Positions 37,010 to 45,837 of a DNA stretch of 64,000 bases are shown here, piece after piece. Both the position numbers and the translations under genes were made by a program. Each line of letters opens with the position of its first letter. The stretch's first letter is position 1. Under the pieces are notes generated by a model. That model searched no databases, was not told the origin of the DNA, and worked only from the letters and a program-made list of their open reading frames with translations. The DNA is from Spirulinaceae cyanobacterium SM2_1_0 (GTDB lineage Bacteria > Cyanobacteriota > Cyanobacteriia > Cyanobacteriales > Spirulinaceae), in NCBI GenBank assembly GCA_012031265.1, contig JAAUTY010000012.1, forward strand, positions 17,843-81,842. The letters are read 5' to 3'.

Positions 37010-37116
37010 TGCCGCTACGCGGAATTTTGAGTTCTGAGTTTTGAGTGATGAGTGCAGACAATACGGGCATCCTACAGCTCCTGAATGGGCATCTCATTGC
37101 CGCCGCCTTGGGTTAG
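37006..37116 (+). mobile_element. MITE-like element, copy E, bounded by TTAG instead of CTAG
   Basis: 111 bp. Both boundaries read TTAG (37006-37009 and 37113-37116), unlike the CTAG of other copies, which is the best evidence that this tetranucleotide is a target duplication. The left TTAG holds the cyclase stop codon; from the other side the MetF homologue reads into it. Confidence 0.87.
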
Positions 37117-37995
37117 CGGCGCGATACCGGCGCGATCGAGGATTTCTGGGATCAAGTCCTCACGGCGCACCGCCATGACATGAACGCCTTGACAAAGCTG
37201 GCGGGCGAGCTGGATTTGCTCGGCGGCGATCGCCACGCCCTCTTGCAACGGCTCCGGAGCGGCGGCGAGACGGTCGATCGTCGCCTGGGGAATCTCGACC
37301 CCCGGCACATGATGGTTGATAAACACGGCATTTTTCGCCGACTTGAGCAGAAAGATCCCCGCCAAGATCGGTCGCTCACAGCCCGCTGCAATCTGGTGCA
37401 TGAACTTGTCGAGCCGCTCGAAGTCGCTGACCAACTGGCTCTGAAAAAACTGAGCGCCAGCCGCTAGCTTGCGCTCGAAGCGGCGTTGTAATCCGCTCCA
37501 ACTGGGATGCTGCGGGTCGATCGCCGCCCCGGCAAATAAGTCGAGGGGGCCGTCGGGCAGGGATTTTTCCTGGCGATCGCAGCCCCGATTGAGCTGCCCG
37601 ATGAGTTGCAATAGGCGCACGGATTCGAGTTCAAAGACCGCCCGAGCTTGTTTGTGATCCCCGGCCTGCACCGGGTCGCCGGTCAGCGCCAGCACATTTT
37701 CCAGGCCCAAGGCCTGTGCGCCCATCAGATCGGCTTGTAGGGCGATCACATTGCGATCGCGGCAAGCCACTTGCAAGATCGGCTCGATGCCCTGCTGGTG
37801 CAAGCAGGTCGCCGCCGCCAGCGCCGACATCCGCAGCACGGCGCGGCTGCTATCGGTGACATTCACGGCATGAACGCGATCGCGCAAGCCCGCCGCCATC
37901 GCCAGCATCCGGCTGGGATCACCCCCCTTGGGCGGCATCACTTCGGCGGTGACGAGAAATTCGCGATGACGACAGGCACGACGGAAACGACTCAT
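37072..37995 (-). CDS. Methylenetetrahydrofolate reductase family protein with an element-derived C-terminus
   Basis: A 307-aa TIM-barrel flavoprotein of the MetF family, which reduces methylene-THF to methyl-THF for methionine synthesis. Family features are AEVMPPKGGDP (catalytic Glu), NVTDSSRA, LALTGDPVQAGDH (FAD-binding) and FFQSQLVSDFE. Residues after about IAPL, reading TQGGGNEMPIQEL, and the stop are encoded by MITE copy E, so the native end has been replaced. Cyanobacterial MetF-like proteins are divergent, and the real reductant is uncertain. Confidence 0.82.
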   Translation of the reverse strand: MSRFRRACRHREFLVTAEVMPPKGGDPSRMLAMAAGLRDRVHAVNVTDSSRAVLRMSALAAATCLHQQGIEPILQVACRDRNVIALQADLMGAQALGLENVLALTGDPVQAGDHKQARAVFELESVRLLQLIGQLNRGCDRQEKSLPDGPLDLFAGAAIDPQHPSWSGLQRRFERKLAAGAQFFQSQLVSDFERLDKFMHQIAAGCERPILAGIFLLKSAKNAVFINHHVPGVEIPQATIDRLAAAPEPLQEGVAIAAEQIQLARQLCQGVHVMAVRREDLIPEILDRAGIAPLTQGGGNEMPIQEL

Positions 37996-38063
37996 GCGAC
38001 TTGTGGGCGTGAAATTGTTAAGCTCTCATCATAACCGAGCAGCTCAGCCCCCTCGCCGCCATT

Positions 38064-39074
38064 TCAAAGCGCTTTGGAAAAGCCCAAGGCGTTCTTGACC
38101 CGGGCGAGGACGCTCTCGGCGCTCGCGGCAGCTTTGTCGCGCCCCTCACGCAGGATCGACTCGAGGTAATCCGGGTCAGCGCGCAGCTCCCGGTATTTGG
38201 CTTGCAGTGGCTCGAGGGCGGCGATCGCCGTCTCCGTCAGCAGCGGCTTGAACTGGCCCCAGCCCATGTCCTGGCATTCCGCTGCCACCGCCACCTGGGT
38301 CTTGTCGGCTAATAGCATGTAGAGCGTCAGCAGATTGTGACACTCCGGCCGATCAGGATTGTCAAATTCCAAGCCGCGTTCGGGATCGGTTTTGCACCGT
38401 TTGATTTTTTTGGCGATCGCCTCCGGCGGATCCAGCAAGGAAATGCGGCTGAGTTCTGAGGGATCAGACTTAGACATTTTTTTCGTGCCGTCGGTCAAGC
38501 TCATCACCCGCGCGCCCTCACGACGAATCAGTGGCTCCGGCAGCTTCAGCACCGGCTTGCCCTTTTTACCAAATTGGTCATTGATGCGGAGGACAATATC
38601 GCGGGTCAGCTCGACGTGCTGCTTTTGATCCTCACCGACCGGAACAAGATCAGCGTCATAGAGCAGGATATCCGCCGCCATCAGCACCGGGTAGTCCAGT
38701 AGACCGACGCTGACATTTTCCCCTTGCTTGACCGCCTTTTCCTTGAACTGGATCATTCTCTCCAGCCAATTCAGCGGCGTGATGCAGTTGAGCAGCCAAG
38801 CCAGTTCAGTGTGGGCAGGGATGTGCGATTGGACGAAGATGGTTGAATAAGCCAGATCGATGCCACAGGCAAGATACAGGGCGGCGACCTCGTAGGTGTT
38901 CGCGGCCAAGGCTCCCGGCTCATAAGGAACTGTGATCGCGTGCAGATCAACGACACAAAAGTAGTTGTCGTATTGCTCCTGGGTGGCGACCCAATTCCGG
39001 ATGGCGCCCAAATAATTGCCGAGGTGGAGATTGCCAGTGGGTTGGATACCGGAAAGGACGCGCTGTTTAGCCAT
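38064..39074 (-). CDS. trpS: Tryptophanyl-tRNA synthetase
   Basis: Class Ib synthetase charging tRNA-Trp. The 336-aa product has the HIGH-type motif GNLHLGNY at residues 14-21 after SGIQPTG, the pocket LLDYPVLMAADILLYDADLVPVGEDQ, and KKMSKSD near residue 195. Length and motifs are complete. It stands 100 bp from the ridA gene on the same strand. Confidence 0.97.
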   Translation of the reverse strand: MAKQRVLSGIQPTGNLHLGNYLGAIRNWVATQEQYDNYFCVVDLHAITVPYEPGALAANTYEVAALYLACGIDLAYSTIFVQSHIPAHTELAWLLNCITPLNWLERMIQFKEKAVKQGENVSVGLLDYPVLMAADILLYDADLVPVGEDQKQHVELTRDIVLRINDQFGKKGKPVLKLPEPLIRREGARVMSLTDGTKKMSKSDPSELSRISLLDPPEAIAKKIKRCKTDPERGLEFDNPDRPECHNLLTLYMLLADKTQVAVAAECQDMGWGQFKPLLTETAIAALEPLQAKYRELRADPDYLESILREGRDKAAASAESVLARVKNALGFSKAL

Positions 39075-39173
39075 CGCGATCGCTTGCTGCTCTCCGTCGT
39101 ATTGCTACTGTCCCATTATGCCGGAGAGCGAGCGTCGGCGCGCTCTGGGTCAGCAGCAACTCGAGCGCCTGAC

Positions 39174-39613
39174 CTAAAATTCTGGCAGTTCCCGCGTCAC
39201 CACGGCCTCGGCTTCGATTTCGACCAGCATCTCCGGGTCGATCAGACGGCTCACTTGCACCATCGTCGCCGCCGGTCGGATCGCCCCAAAAAACTCACCA
39301 TGGCGCGCCCCACCGCATCCCAAATCTCAGCGTCGGTCACGTAGATGCGCGTCCGCACCACGTCATCGAGCCGACTATTCACATAGCGCAGCGCCTTCTC
39401 GATATTGCGTAAGGCCTGCACCGCCTGGCGATAGGGATCCCCCACGCCGACCAGTTGACCATGTTCGTCCGTGGCGGTGGTGCCAGCGATGTAGATGAGA
39501 TTGCCGACGCGCACCGCCCGAGAGTAGCCAACGATCGGCTCCCAGGCACTGCCGCTGCTGTAGAAATGTCGCTGATGCATCGCGAGCGGGATTTTGGAGT
39601 TTGTAGATGTCAT
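39174..39613 (-). CDS. ridA: RidA family (YjgF/UK114) enamine/imine deaminase, one frameshift
   Basis: RidA proteins hydrolyse reactive enamine/imine intermediates and often accompany amino-acid catabolic genes. The frame is open from 39613 (MTSTNSKIPL; MHQRHFYSS at 39580 is an alternative start) to about 39303, then shifts. Adding one base in the short G run at 39302-39303 gives GRAHGEFFGAIRPAATMVQVSRLIDPEMLVEIEAEAVV as expected, 146 aa in all. The catalytic arginine is in AIRPAATMV. It is followed upstream by the glutamine-synthetase-like and permease genes, all reverse. Confidence 0.85.
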
Positions 39614-39765
39614 AGGCTGGCGATCGCCCCCGAGGCGCTGACCCTGATGTGGATAGAGGCGGGCGGGTAGAACTTCGGGTCACACCGCCGAGCCGTAATT
39701 AGCTGCCCCCTCTGGATTGTAATTTTTCTCCCCCGGCTTGGGTAGTTTTCGCCGCCAGCGGCGGG

Positions 39766-41163
39766 CTAAGCTTGCTCGAAATAGCGCGATCGCTCCCAGC
39801 TCGTCACCACCTCATCAAACTTGCGTTGCTCAGTGCGGAAGAAATGGAGGTAGTGGTCAACCACCGCAGCGCTCAAAACTTGGCGTGCCCAGGTGCTTTG
39901 CTCGAGAGCGGCGATCGCCTCTGGTAGCGAGTGCGGCACCTGGCTCAGCTCAGCCGCCGCATAGACATCGCCACTAAACATCGGCGGCGGCTCGATCTGG
40001 TTGGCGATGCCGTCGAGACCCGCCGCCAGCGTCACGGCAAAGGCAAGATAGGGGTTGGCATCAGCGCCAGGGGCGCGGCACTCGATCCGCAGCGACGGCC
40101 CCTGCCCGACGATCCGGAAACCAGCCGTGCGATTGTCATAGGACCAGGCGAGGCCGGTTGGGGCAAAGGAACTGGCGACGTAGCGTTTGTACGACGTGGG
40201 ATAGGGGGCATAGAAGGCAAAAATCTCGCGCGCGTGTGCCATCCAGCCGCCCAAGAACCAGCGGAACAGCGATGAGCAGCGGATCGACTCCAGGGTTTCC
40301 GCACCCGCGAACAGCGGCTCGCGGCCGTCGCGATCCCAGAGGCTGGCGTGGAGGTGAAAGCTGGAACCGGCAAAGCGCTCGTCCCACTTCGCCATGAAGG
40401 TGACGGCCGCCTGCCGCTGCCACGCGATTTCCTTTGCCGCGTGCTTGTAGAGCACATGGCGGTCGGCCATCTCTAGCGCCTCGGCGTAGCGCAGGTTGAT
40501 TTCCTGCTGCCCCGGCCCCCACTCGCCCTTAGAAAATTCCACCGGCACGCCGGAGCGATCGACGTGGCGACGGATCGCGCCGATGATGTCCTCCTCCTTC
40601 GTGCCCTGGAAGATGTGGTAGTCCTCGATGTAATTGCCCGCCGTCGTCAGATCGACATAGTGCTTCTGGCGGGCGCGCTCGTAGCTGTCACGAAAGACAT
40701 AAAGTTCCAGCTCCGAGGCACATTTGACCTGATAGCCCTGATCGGCGGCACGGGCAACTTGTTGGCGCAGGATCGAGCGCGGCGCGATCGCGACCAATTC
40801 GTCTTTCTCTTCCGCATACACGTCACAGAAAACCAGCGCCGTCTTGTCCAGCCAGTCCGCTACCCGCAGCGTGTGCAGGTCAGGGATCATCCGAAAATCG
40901 CCATAGCCGCTCGCCCAACTGGCGTACTGATAGCCGGGGACAGGATCCATCTCCATGTCGCAGGCGAGGAGGTAATTGCAAGCGTGCAGGCTACCGTCGA
41001 GAACATCATGGAGAAAGAAGTCGCCCGTGATGCGTTTGCCCAAGAGGCGGCCGTAGAGGTCGGGGATCACGGCGAGCACGGTTTCGATCTGGTCATCGGC
41101 GATCGCCCGCTTCAGCGAGGTCACATTGAGCAAGCCACGCACGGGCGGATGAGATTCAGTCAT
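39766..41163 (-). CDS. Glutamine-synthetase-like gamma-glutamyl ligase (PuuA/GlnT-type)
   Basis: A 465-aa class of glutamine synthetase fold that in other bacteria joins glutamate to an amine such as putrescine or ethanolamine rather than ammonia. Visible catalytic features are ASELELYVF, FSKGEWGPGQQEINL (glutamate-binding), GSSFHLHASLWDRDG (metal-binding His) and RIECRAPGADANPYLA. The start at 41163 (MTESHPPVRG) has no competitor. The neighbouring APC permease and RidA suggest an amine uptake-and-catabolism unit. The main GlnA is evidently elsewhere; the amine substrate is inferred, not shown. Confidence 0.85.
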   Translation of the reverse strand: MTESHPPVRGLLNVTSLKRAIADDQIETVLAVIPDLYGRLLGKRITGDFFLHDVLDGSLHACNYLLACDMEMDPVPGYQYASWASGYGDFRMIPDLHTLRVADWLDKTALVFCDVYAEEKDELVAIAPRSILRQQVARAADQGYQVKCASELELYVFRDSYERARQKHYVDLTTAGNYIEDYHIFQGTKEEDIIGAIRRHVDRSGVPVEFSKGEWGPGQQEINLRYAEALEMADRHVLYKHAAKEIAWQRQAAVTFMAKWDERFAGSSFHLHASLWDRDGREPLFAGAETLESIRCSSLFRWFLGGWMAHAREIFAFYAPYPTSYKRYVASSFAPTGLAWSYDNRTAGFRIVGQGPSLRIECRAPGADANPYLAFAVTLAAGLDGIANQIEPPPMFSGDVYAAAELSQVPHSLPEAIAALEQSTWARQVLSAAVVDHYLHFFRTEQRKFDEVVTSWERSRYFEQA

Positions 41164-41204
41164 GAATTAGCCGTCACCAGACGGTTCTAAACTCTGGGCT
41201 AACC

Positions 41205-42680
41205 TCATTCTCCCATGGGTTCGATGCTCTCGAGCGCGCGACCCACCAGCGCGTCCTCCTCTTCCGGCGCTTGGGCGACGAGCCGGTGGCGGCTGTGGAG
41301 CACGAAGTAGAGCACGCTAATCACCAGCACGATCGCGGTGCCCCAGACCCCCGGCCGGTAGTCCGGGATCGAGAAACAGGCGAGCAGGGCGATCAGCGAG
41401 AGCACCGTGCCGACAATCGCCCCCGGCATCCCCAACGGGCTGAGATAGGGGCGCTCCAGTTCGGGGCGCGAGACCTTGAGCTTGATGTAGGTCAGGAAAA
41501 TCAGCGTATAGGTGATCGTCGCGCCAAACACCGCCATATTCAGCAGCGCGGCACCGACGGTCGCACTCAGCAGGTCGATCAGCAGCGCGCAGAGATAGCC
41601 GATGACTGCGCCCAGGATCAACGCACGGGCAGGTGTGTGGTAGCGGCCGGTGACCGAGATCCAGCGCGGAAAGTAGCCTGCCCGTGATAGGGCAAAAAGG
41701 ACGCGACCGTAGGCATAGATAATCGTGTGGAAGCTGGCAATCAGTCCCGTGAGCGCGATCAGCGTCAGCGCGATGGTGATGAAGCCACCGTCGCCAAAGA
41801 CGGCTTTGAAACCTTCGCCGAGGGGAGCATCCGAAGTGCCAATCACGGCCACACCGCCGCCGACGCCAGAGTTGAGAATCAGGGTAAACAGGGAGAGCAA
41901 TAGCAGCGTGACGATGCCGAGAATGATTGCTTTGGGCAGGGATTTGGGGACATCGTGGGTTTCTTCCGCCGCCAGGGGCAGTTGTTCAATGGCGAGATAG
42001 AACCAGATCGCAAAGGGCAACGCCGCAAAAATACCGGTCAGGCCTTTGGGCAAGAGTGCCGACTGGCCCGGATCGGGTGCCATATTGAACAGGAGTGCTG
42101 GATCAAAAGCGCCACTCGTCAATGCGCCAATGTAGAAAATCACTAGCACCGCCATCGCTAAGCCGGTGATCACCAAGCCGACTTTGAGGGTGAGTTCGAC
42201 GCCGAGAATGTTGATGCCGACGAAGATGGTGTAGGCGATCGCCCACCAGACTGGCGCAGGCACGGCGGGAACCAGTTCGCCCATATAACCGCCGATGCCG
42301 ACGACGATCACCGCCGCCGTCACGACATATTCGATCGCATCGGTGACGCCATTGAGGTAGCCGCCGACCGGCCCGAAGGCATTGCGGGTGAAGGCATAGG
42401 AGCCGCCCGCGTGCGGTAGTGCCGCCGAGAGTTCCGCAATGCAAAAAACGAGGCAGAGGTACATGATCGCCATGAGTAGGGTGGCGATCGCCAGTCCCCA
42501 AAATCCCCCCGCCGCTAGCCCGAAATTCCAACCAAAGAAGTCACCCGAAATCACAGCGCCGACGCCCAGTGCCCAGAGCAGCACCCAACCGGCTTTGCGT
42601 TGCAGTTGTCGCTGCGCCAGATATTCAGCATCGACATTTTCGTAGCTGGCGAAACCTTGGCGCGGTTGCTCGTCCGTCAT
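41205..42680 (-). CDS. APC-superfamily amino acid/amine permease (ethanolamine-permease-like)
   Basis: A 491-aa polytopic transporter with about 12 helices. Helix-1 carries GAVISGDFFGWNFGLAAGGF and the family motifs ELSAALPHAGGSYAF and RNAFGPVGGYLNG follow. The long hydrophilic N-terminus and overall pattern recall ethanolamine and related amine/amino acid permeases. It is 41 bp upstream of the GS-like gene on the same strand, so one transcript is likely: import, then gamma-glutamylation. Confidence 0.85.
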   Translation of the reverse strand: MTDEQPRQGFASYENVDAEYLAQRQLQRKAGWVLLWALGVGAVISGDFFGWNFGLAAGGFWGLAIATLLMAIMYLCLVFCIAELSAALPHAGGSYAFTRNAFGPVGGYLNGVTDAIEYVVTAAVIVVGIGGYMGELVPAVPAPVWWAIAYTIFVGINILGVELTLKVGLVITGLAMAVLVIFYIGALTSGAFDPALLFNMAPDPGQSALLPKGLTGIFAALPFAIWFYLAIEQLPLAAEETHDVPKSLPKAIILGIVTLLLLSLFTLILNSGVGGGVAVIGTSDAPLGEGFKAVFGDGGFITIALTLIALTGLIASFHTIIYAYGRVLFALSRAGYFPRWISVTGRYHTPARALILGAVIGYLCALLIDLLSATVGAALLNMAVFGATITYTLIFLTYIKLKVSRPELERPYLSPLGMPGAIVGTVLSLIALLACFSIPDYRPGVWGTAIVLVISVLYFVLHSRHRLVAQAPEEEDALVGRALESIEPMGE

Positions 42681-42952
42681 AACCTGTTTGTCTCCTTACA
42701 CAGCAGTTTAGAAACCGGCCTCGAAGTAGACTCTTATTCTTCAATGCACTGCTTGAATTTTAGGCGTGAAGCGGCATTACGAATTGTTTGAATTTTGGCA
42801 AAATTTTCTGTCTTTTTGTGAAGTCTTGCGTGTGGCGATCGCGGCTGTGACCAATCTGCGGTCGCCAGCAGCCTGAGGTCAGCGTGAGGGCCAACTAGAC
42901 CGTAATATCGAGGGCAGCATCATTCACCATTGCGCCGCCGCAAAAGGATATT

Positions 42953-43834
42953 ATGACCCAGTTCTACACCTGGAGCCGCTATCGTTGCGCCTACGACCAC
43001 CATGCTCCTGAAACGACGGGAGACTTACCGCCGTTGTTACTCATCCACCCCATCGGTGTCGGCCTGTCCCGCCAGTTTTGGCAGCGCTTCGTAGCCGCTT
43101 GGCTGGCACGCCCCGGACTCTCCCCCCTCTACAATCCCGACTTACTCGGCTGCGGCGAGAGTGATCTGCCCCGCGCCGCCTACTACCCGGAAGATTGGGC
43201 CGCCCAGCTCTGCCACTTAGCCACACAGAAGCTGGGTCAGCCCGCCGTCTGGGTTGTGCAAGGGGCGCTGCTCCCTGTCGCCATTCGCGCCGCTGAGCAG
43301 TGCCCCGCCCAGGTCAAGGCGCTGGTATTGGCGGGGCCGCCCGCACTGTCGTTGCTCAGCACTGAAGCCGCATCACGCCAGCAGCGGTTGGCGTGGAATC
43401 TCTTCGATTCGCCGCTGGGCTGGGGTCTGTACCGTTATGTGCGCCGCCGCCAGTTTTTGCGCTCCTTTTCCGAGCGGCAGCTCTTTGATGAGCCAGCGGC
43501 GGTGGATGAGGAATGGTTGGCGATGCTGGACGCGGGGGCGCGATCGCCTGCCACTCGCCATGCCGTCTTCTCCTTCCTCGCCGGTTTTTGGCGACAGGAC
43601 TACCGGGAGGCGATCGCCCAGCTCGCGATCCCGACCCTCGTGCTCGTCGGCGAGAGCGCCTCGAGCATCAGCCGCTCCAGCCGCGCTGAGACTCCCAGTG
43701 AGCGAATCGCCAGCTATCAACAGCATTGGCCCCAGGTACAAGTACAGCAATTACCCGGCCGTAATGTCTTGCCCTACGAGTCAACAGCGGAATTTACCAC
43801 GGCTGTAGCCGAGTTTGTAGGCAGGTTGGGCTGA
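42953..43834 (+). CDS. Alpha/beta-hydrolase fold protein lacking the nucleophile motif
   Basis: A 293-aa alpha/beta-hydrolase homologue. The oxyanion strand LLLIHPIGVG and the strand-4 region NPDLLGCGESDLP are canonical. At the nucleophile elbow the sequence is VVQGALLPVA where G-x-S-x-G is expected, so the catalytic serine is missing. A late LPGRNVLPYESTAEF replaces the usual His region. It is likely non-hydrolytic or a pseudo-enzyme; such forms occur in cyanobacteria. Divergent from the permease gene. Confidence 0.75.
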   Translation: MTQFYTWSRYRCAYDHHAPETTGDLPPLLLIHPIGVGLSRQFWQRFVAAWLARPGLSPLYNPDLLGCGESDLPRAAYYPEDWAAQLCHLATQKLGQPAVWVVQGALLPVAIRAAEQCPAQVKALVLAGPPALSLLSTEAASRQQRLAWNLFDSPLGWGLYRYVRRRQFLRSFSERQLFDEPAAVDEEWLAMLDAGARSPATRHAVFSFLAGFWRQDYREAIAQLAIPTLVLVGESASSISRSSRAETPSERIASYQQHWPQVQVQQLPGRNVLPYESTAEFTTAVAEFVGRLG

Positions 43835-44151
43835 AATTTGTCCAAAGCTTTCATGATTTCGCCAGAGCGGGTTTGCAGAGGAGTAGTGTCTGTCGGTGCA
43901 GGCAGAAAATCTGTCCACTCGAAGACTTCGGCGAAGCGGTGGGAGTGGAGACTGTGGACGATGGCGGTGATAGCGGCTTTGGAGCTAATGACAAGAATTT
44001 TGACCGGTTCGCGATCGGGTTTGGGGTAGGCACAGAGCTTGAAGTGGAGTTCAACATTGGCGGTTTCAGCGGATTGAGAAGAGGTGAGGAGAAAGGCTTG
44101 AGTTGGCACGGTGATTACTCGCAAAGCGTCATCAACTTGGATGACAGCCAT
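43774..44151 (-). CDS. Uncharacterised small protein
   Basis: A 125-aa frame with ATG at 44151 (MAVIQVDDALRVITVPTQ). It looks like a soluble alpha/beta protein with the balanced blocks ETANVELHFKLCAYPKP and EPVKILVISSKAAITAIVHSL. I recognise no family. It overlaps the 3' end of the convergent hydrolase gene by about 60 bp and lies divergent to the broken XRE regulator gene, 73 bp away. The opposite-strand frame is less protein-like. Confidence 0.5.
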   Translation of the reverse strand: MAVIQVDDALRVITVPTQAFLLTSSQSAETANVELHFKLCAYPKPDREPVKILVISSKAAITAIVHSLHSHRFAEVFEWTDFLPAPTDTTPLQTRSGEIMKALDKFQPNLPTNSATAVVNSAVDS

Positions 44152-44224
44152 TGATGTCAATGAACTTGTTGACATCAACAGACTTGTTGTTTACCCGGTC
44201 AAGTTCCTCTGACACCATGAAGGC

Positions 44225-44470
44225 ATGGGAAAAGCGGGAGGGGTTCTTAGACAGGTGCTTGCAGAGTATGAGGTGAGCCAATGTAGCCTTGCGGCGGCTC
44301 TCAATATTGAGCATTGAGCGCAATAGCGTTGACCGATGGGTGAATGCGAAAAGCGACCCATCCGAGGAGACCATTTTGGAACTTGTGAGAGTCTTAAAAA
44401 CGTTAGAGCCTGAAGCGGCGAAGGCGTTTGTCGAAGACATCAGCCTGTTCTGTAGGAATTTGAAGTTGCC
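44225..44470 (+). pseudogene. XRE-type helix-turn-helix regulator broken by a 7-bp tandem duplication
   Basis: Frame 1 from the ATG at 44225 reads MGKAGGVLRQVLAEYEVSQCSLAAALNIE and then stops. A second frame continues as IERNSVDRWVNAKSDPSEETILELVRVLKTLEPEAAKAFVED. Together they make a small Cro/CI-type HTH protein. The join contains ATTGAGC twice in a row (44306-44319); removing one copy restores LNIERNSVDRW. The second frame then runs on into unrelated sequence after about 44470, so the 3' end is also damaged or unclear. Such regulators often sit by toxin-antitoxin or mobile loci; the gene next door at 43774-44151 is uncharacterised. Confidence 0.72.
44306..44319 (+). repeat. 7-bp tandem duplication ATTGAGC x2 inside the XRE gene
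   Basis: Two abutting copies of ATTGAGC cause the frameshift in the XRE-like gene. A 7-bp duplication is not a homopolymer error, so it is probably a real mutation. Confidence 0.85.
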
Positions 44471-44488
44471 AAATTGGGATGCTCCCGG

Positions 44489-44725
44489 TCAGGTTGGCGG
44501 CGATTCTTGGGCTTGGCGGAACTGGCGCGGGACGAGGATCAGAAAGACAAGCCACCAGAGGGCGATCGCACCGCTAACGGGCAGAGTCAACCAGAGCGAT
44601 CGCGTCAACCACCAGACGCCCGCTACCAGGAGGGTGCCGGTGAGCAGGATTGACCAGGGCTGACACCACCAGGGCTTGTAGTCCCAGAGGCGCGGTGCAG
44701 GAGGGGTTGCTGGAGATTTCGTCAT
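44489..44725 (-). CDS. Small two-helix membrane protein, probably DUF6737 family
   Basis: A 78-aa protein with a cytosolic N-terminus containing the motif LWDYKPWWCQPWSI, which I associate with DUF6737 from memory, followed by two membrane helices (about 25-44 and 47-66) and a short tail. Function is unknown. It is 35 bp downstream of prmC on the same strand. Confidence 0.65.
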   Translation of the reverse strand: MTKSPATPPAPRLWDYKPWWCQPWSILLTGTLLVAGVWWLTRSLWLTLPVSGAIALWWLVFLILVPRQFRQAQESPPT

Positions 44726-44760
44726 GAATCGTTGGGGAATAGCCAGTCGCCGTTTCTAGA

Positions 44761-45684
44761 CTAACGCCGTCGGGCGCTGACGAAGCGATCGCGCCCCGCG
44801 AGATCGCGATGAATGGTGATTTGTTCGTAGTCACCCTGGTTAGTCATCAGTTCCGCCACGAGTGGCGCTTGACCGACCATGAGTTCCACCGCCCAAAAAC
44901 CGCCCGGTTGTAGATAAGTGGGTGTGGTGTCGATTAGCTGGCGAACCGCCTGCAAGCCGTCAGCGCCGCCGTCGAGGGCGAGGCGGGGTTCATGGCAGGC
45001 GACTTCGGGCTGGAGTTGGGCAATTTGGTCGCTGGGAATGTAGGGCGGATTGGCGATCGCGCCGCTCACTTGTCCAGCTAGTGCGGCTAGCGGCTGCCAC
45101 CAAGACCCCAACCAGAAATGCAGGCGTGATGTGCGGTGCAGTTGCGCGGCATTAGTGCGAGCCAATTCGAGGGCGGCGGGGCTGCAATCGACCGCATGAA
45201 TGGTCGCTTCAGGAAGCTCGTTGGCCAGTGCGAGGGCGATCGCGCCGCTGCCGGTACCCAGATCAACCCACGCGCCTTTTGCCAGCTCCGGTTGCGCTTG
45301 GCAAGCGGCCAGTGCTAGATCAATGAATAACTCGGTTTCAGGGCGCGGGATCAGGGCGGCTGGTGAAACTTGGAGCTGGAACTGTCGCCAAGTCGTGTAG
45401 CCGACAAGATGCTGTACTGGGACGCGCTCTTGGAGGCGACGCTGCCAGAGTTGCGCCAACTCAACCAGGGAAAGTGCTGAAGGAATCGCTGCCGTCGTGC
45501 GGTAGTCGCCGAGGCGGAGGTGCAGGGGCGCGAGGTCAGTCAGAGCGCGTAAAAGCCAAGTGAGTTCCTGTGGCTCGATCCCAGCGGTCAGCGCCGCCTG
45601 CTGAGCCTGCTGCTGCCAAGCCCAGAGAGCGGCTCCAGGGATCAGGTGCGGGCGAGCCTCGCTAGCGCTCTGAGGCGGCATCAT
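44761..45684 (-). CDS. prmC: Release factor glutamine methyltransferase
   Basis: PrmC/HemK methylates the GGQ glutamine of peptide-chain release factors, using SAM. The 307-aa product has an N-terminal helical domain with RVPVQHLVGYTTWRQFQL, the SAM-binding WVDLGTGSGAIALALA (about residues 140-155) and the substrate-binding NPPYIP. Length is a little above average through an N-terminal extension. MMPPQSASEA is the only available start. Confidence 0.93.
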   Translation of the reverse strand: MMPPQSASEARPHLIPGAALWAWQQQAQQAALTAGIEPQELTWLLRALTDLAPLHLRLGDYRTTAAIPSALSLVELAQLWQRRLQERVPVQHLVGYTTWRQFQLQVSPAALIPRPETELFIDLALAACQAQPELAKGAWVDLGTGSGAIALALANELPEATIHAVDCSPAALELARTNAAQLHRTSRLHFWLGSWWQPLAALAGQVSGAIANPPYIPSDQIAQLQPEVACHEPRLALDGGADGLQAVRQLIDTTPTYLQPGGFWAVELMVGQAPLVAELMTNQGDYEQITIHRDLAGRDRFVSARRR

Positions 45685-45726
45685 CCTGATTGGCGGTGCG
45701 GCGAGCCGGGATCTCTTGACATTAGC

Positions 45727-45837
45727 CTAGTACCGCTACGCGGAATTTTGAGTTCTGGGTTTTGAGTTTTGAGTGCCTGCAATCCGGGAATCCTGGGGAT
45801 TTTGAATAGGCATCTCATTTCCGCCCTCTTGTACTAG
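45727..45837 (+). mobile_element. MITE-like element, copy F
   Basis: 111 bp with CTAG at both ends. The internal segment belongs to the second sub-type (GCCTGCAATCCGGGAATC...TTTTGAATAGG). It lies between prmC and the small coiled-coil protein gene, whose TAG stop is inside the right-hand CTAG (45834-45837). Confidence 0.87.

Noticed and set aside
43873..44154. Forward frame opposite the 43774-44151 gene
   Set aside because: Glycine- and acid-rich composition is typical of an antisense shadow; the reverse frame is more protein-like.
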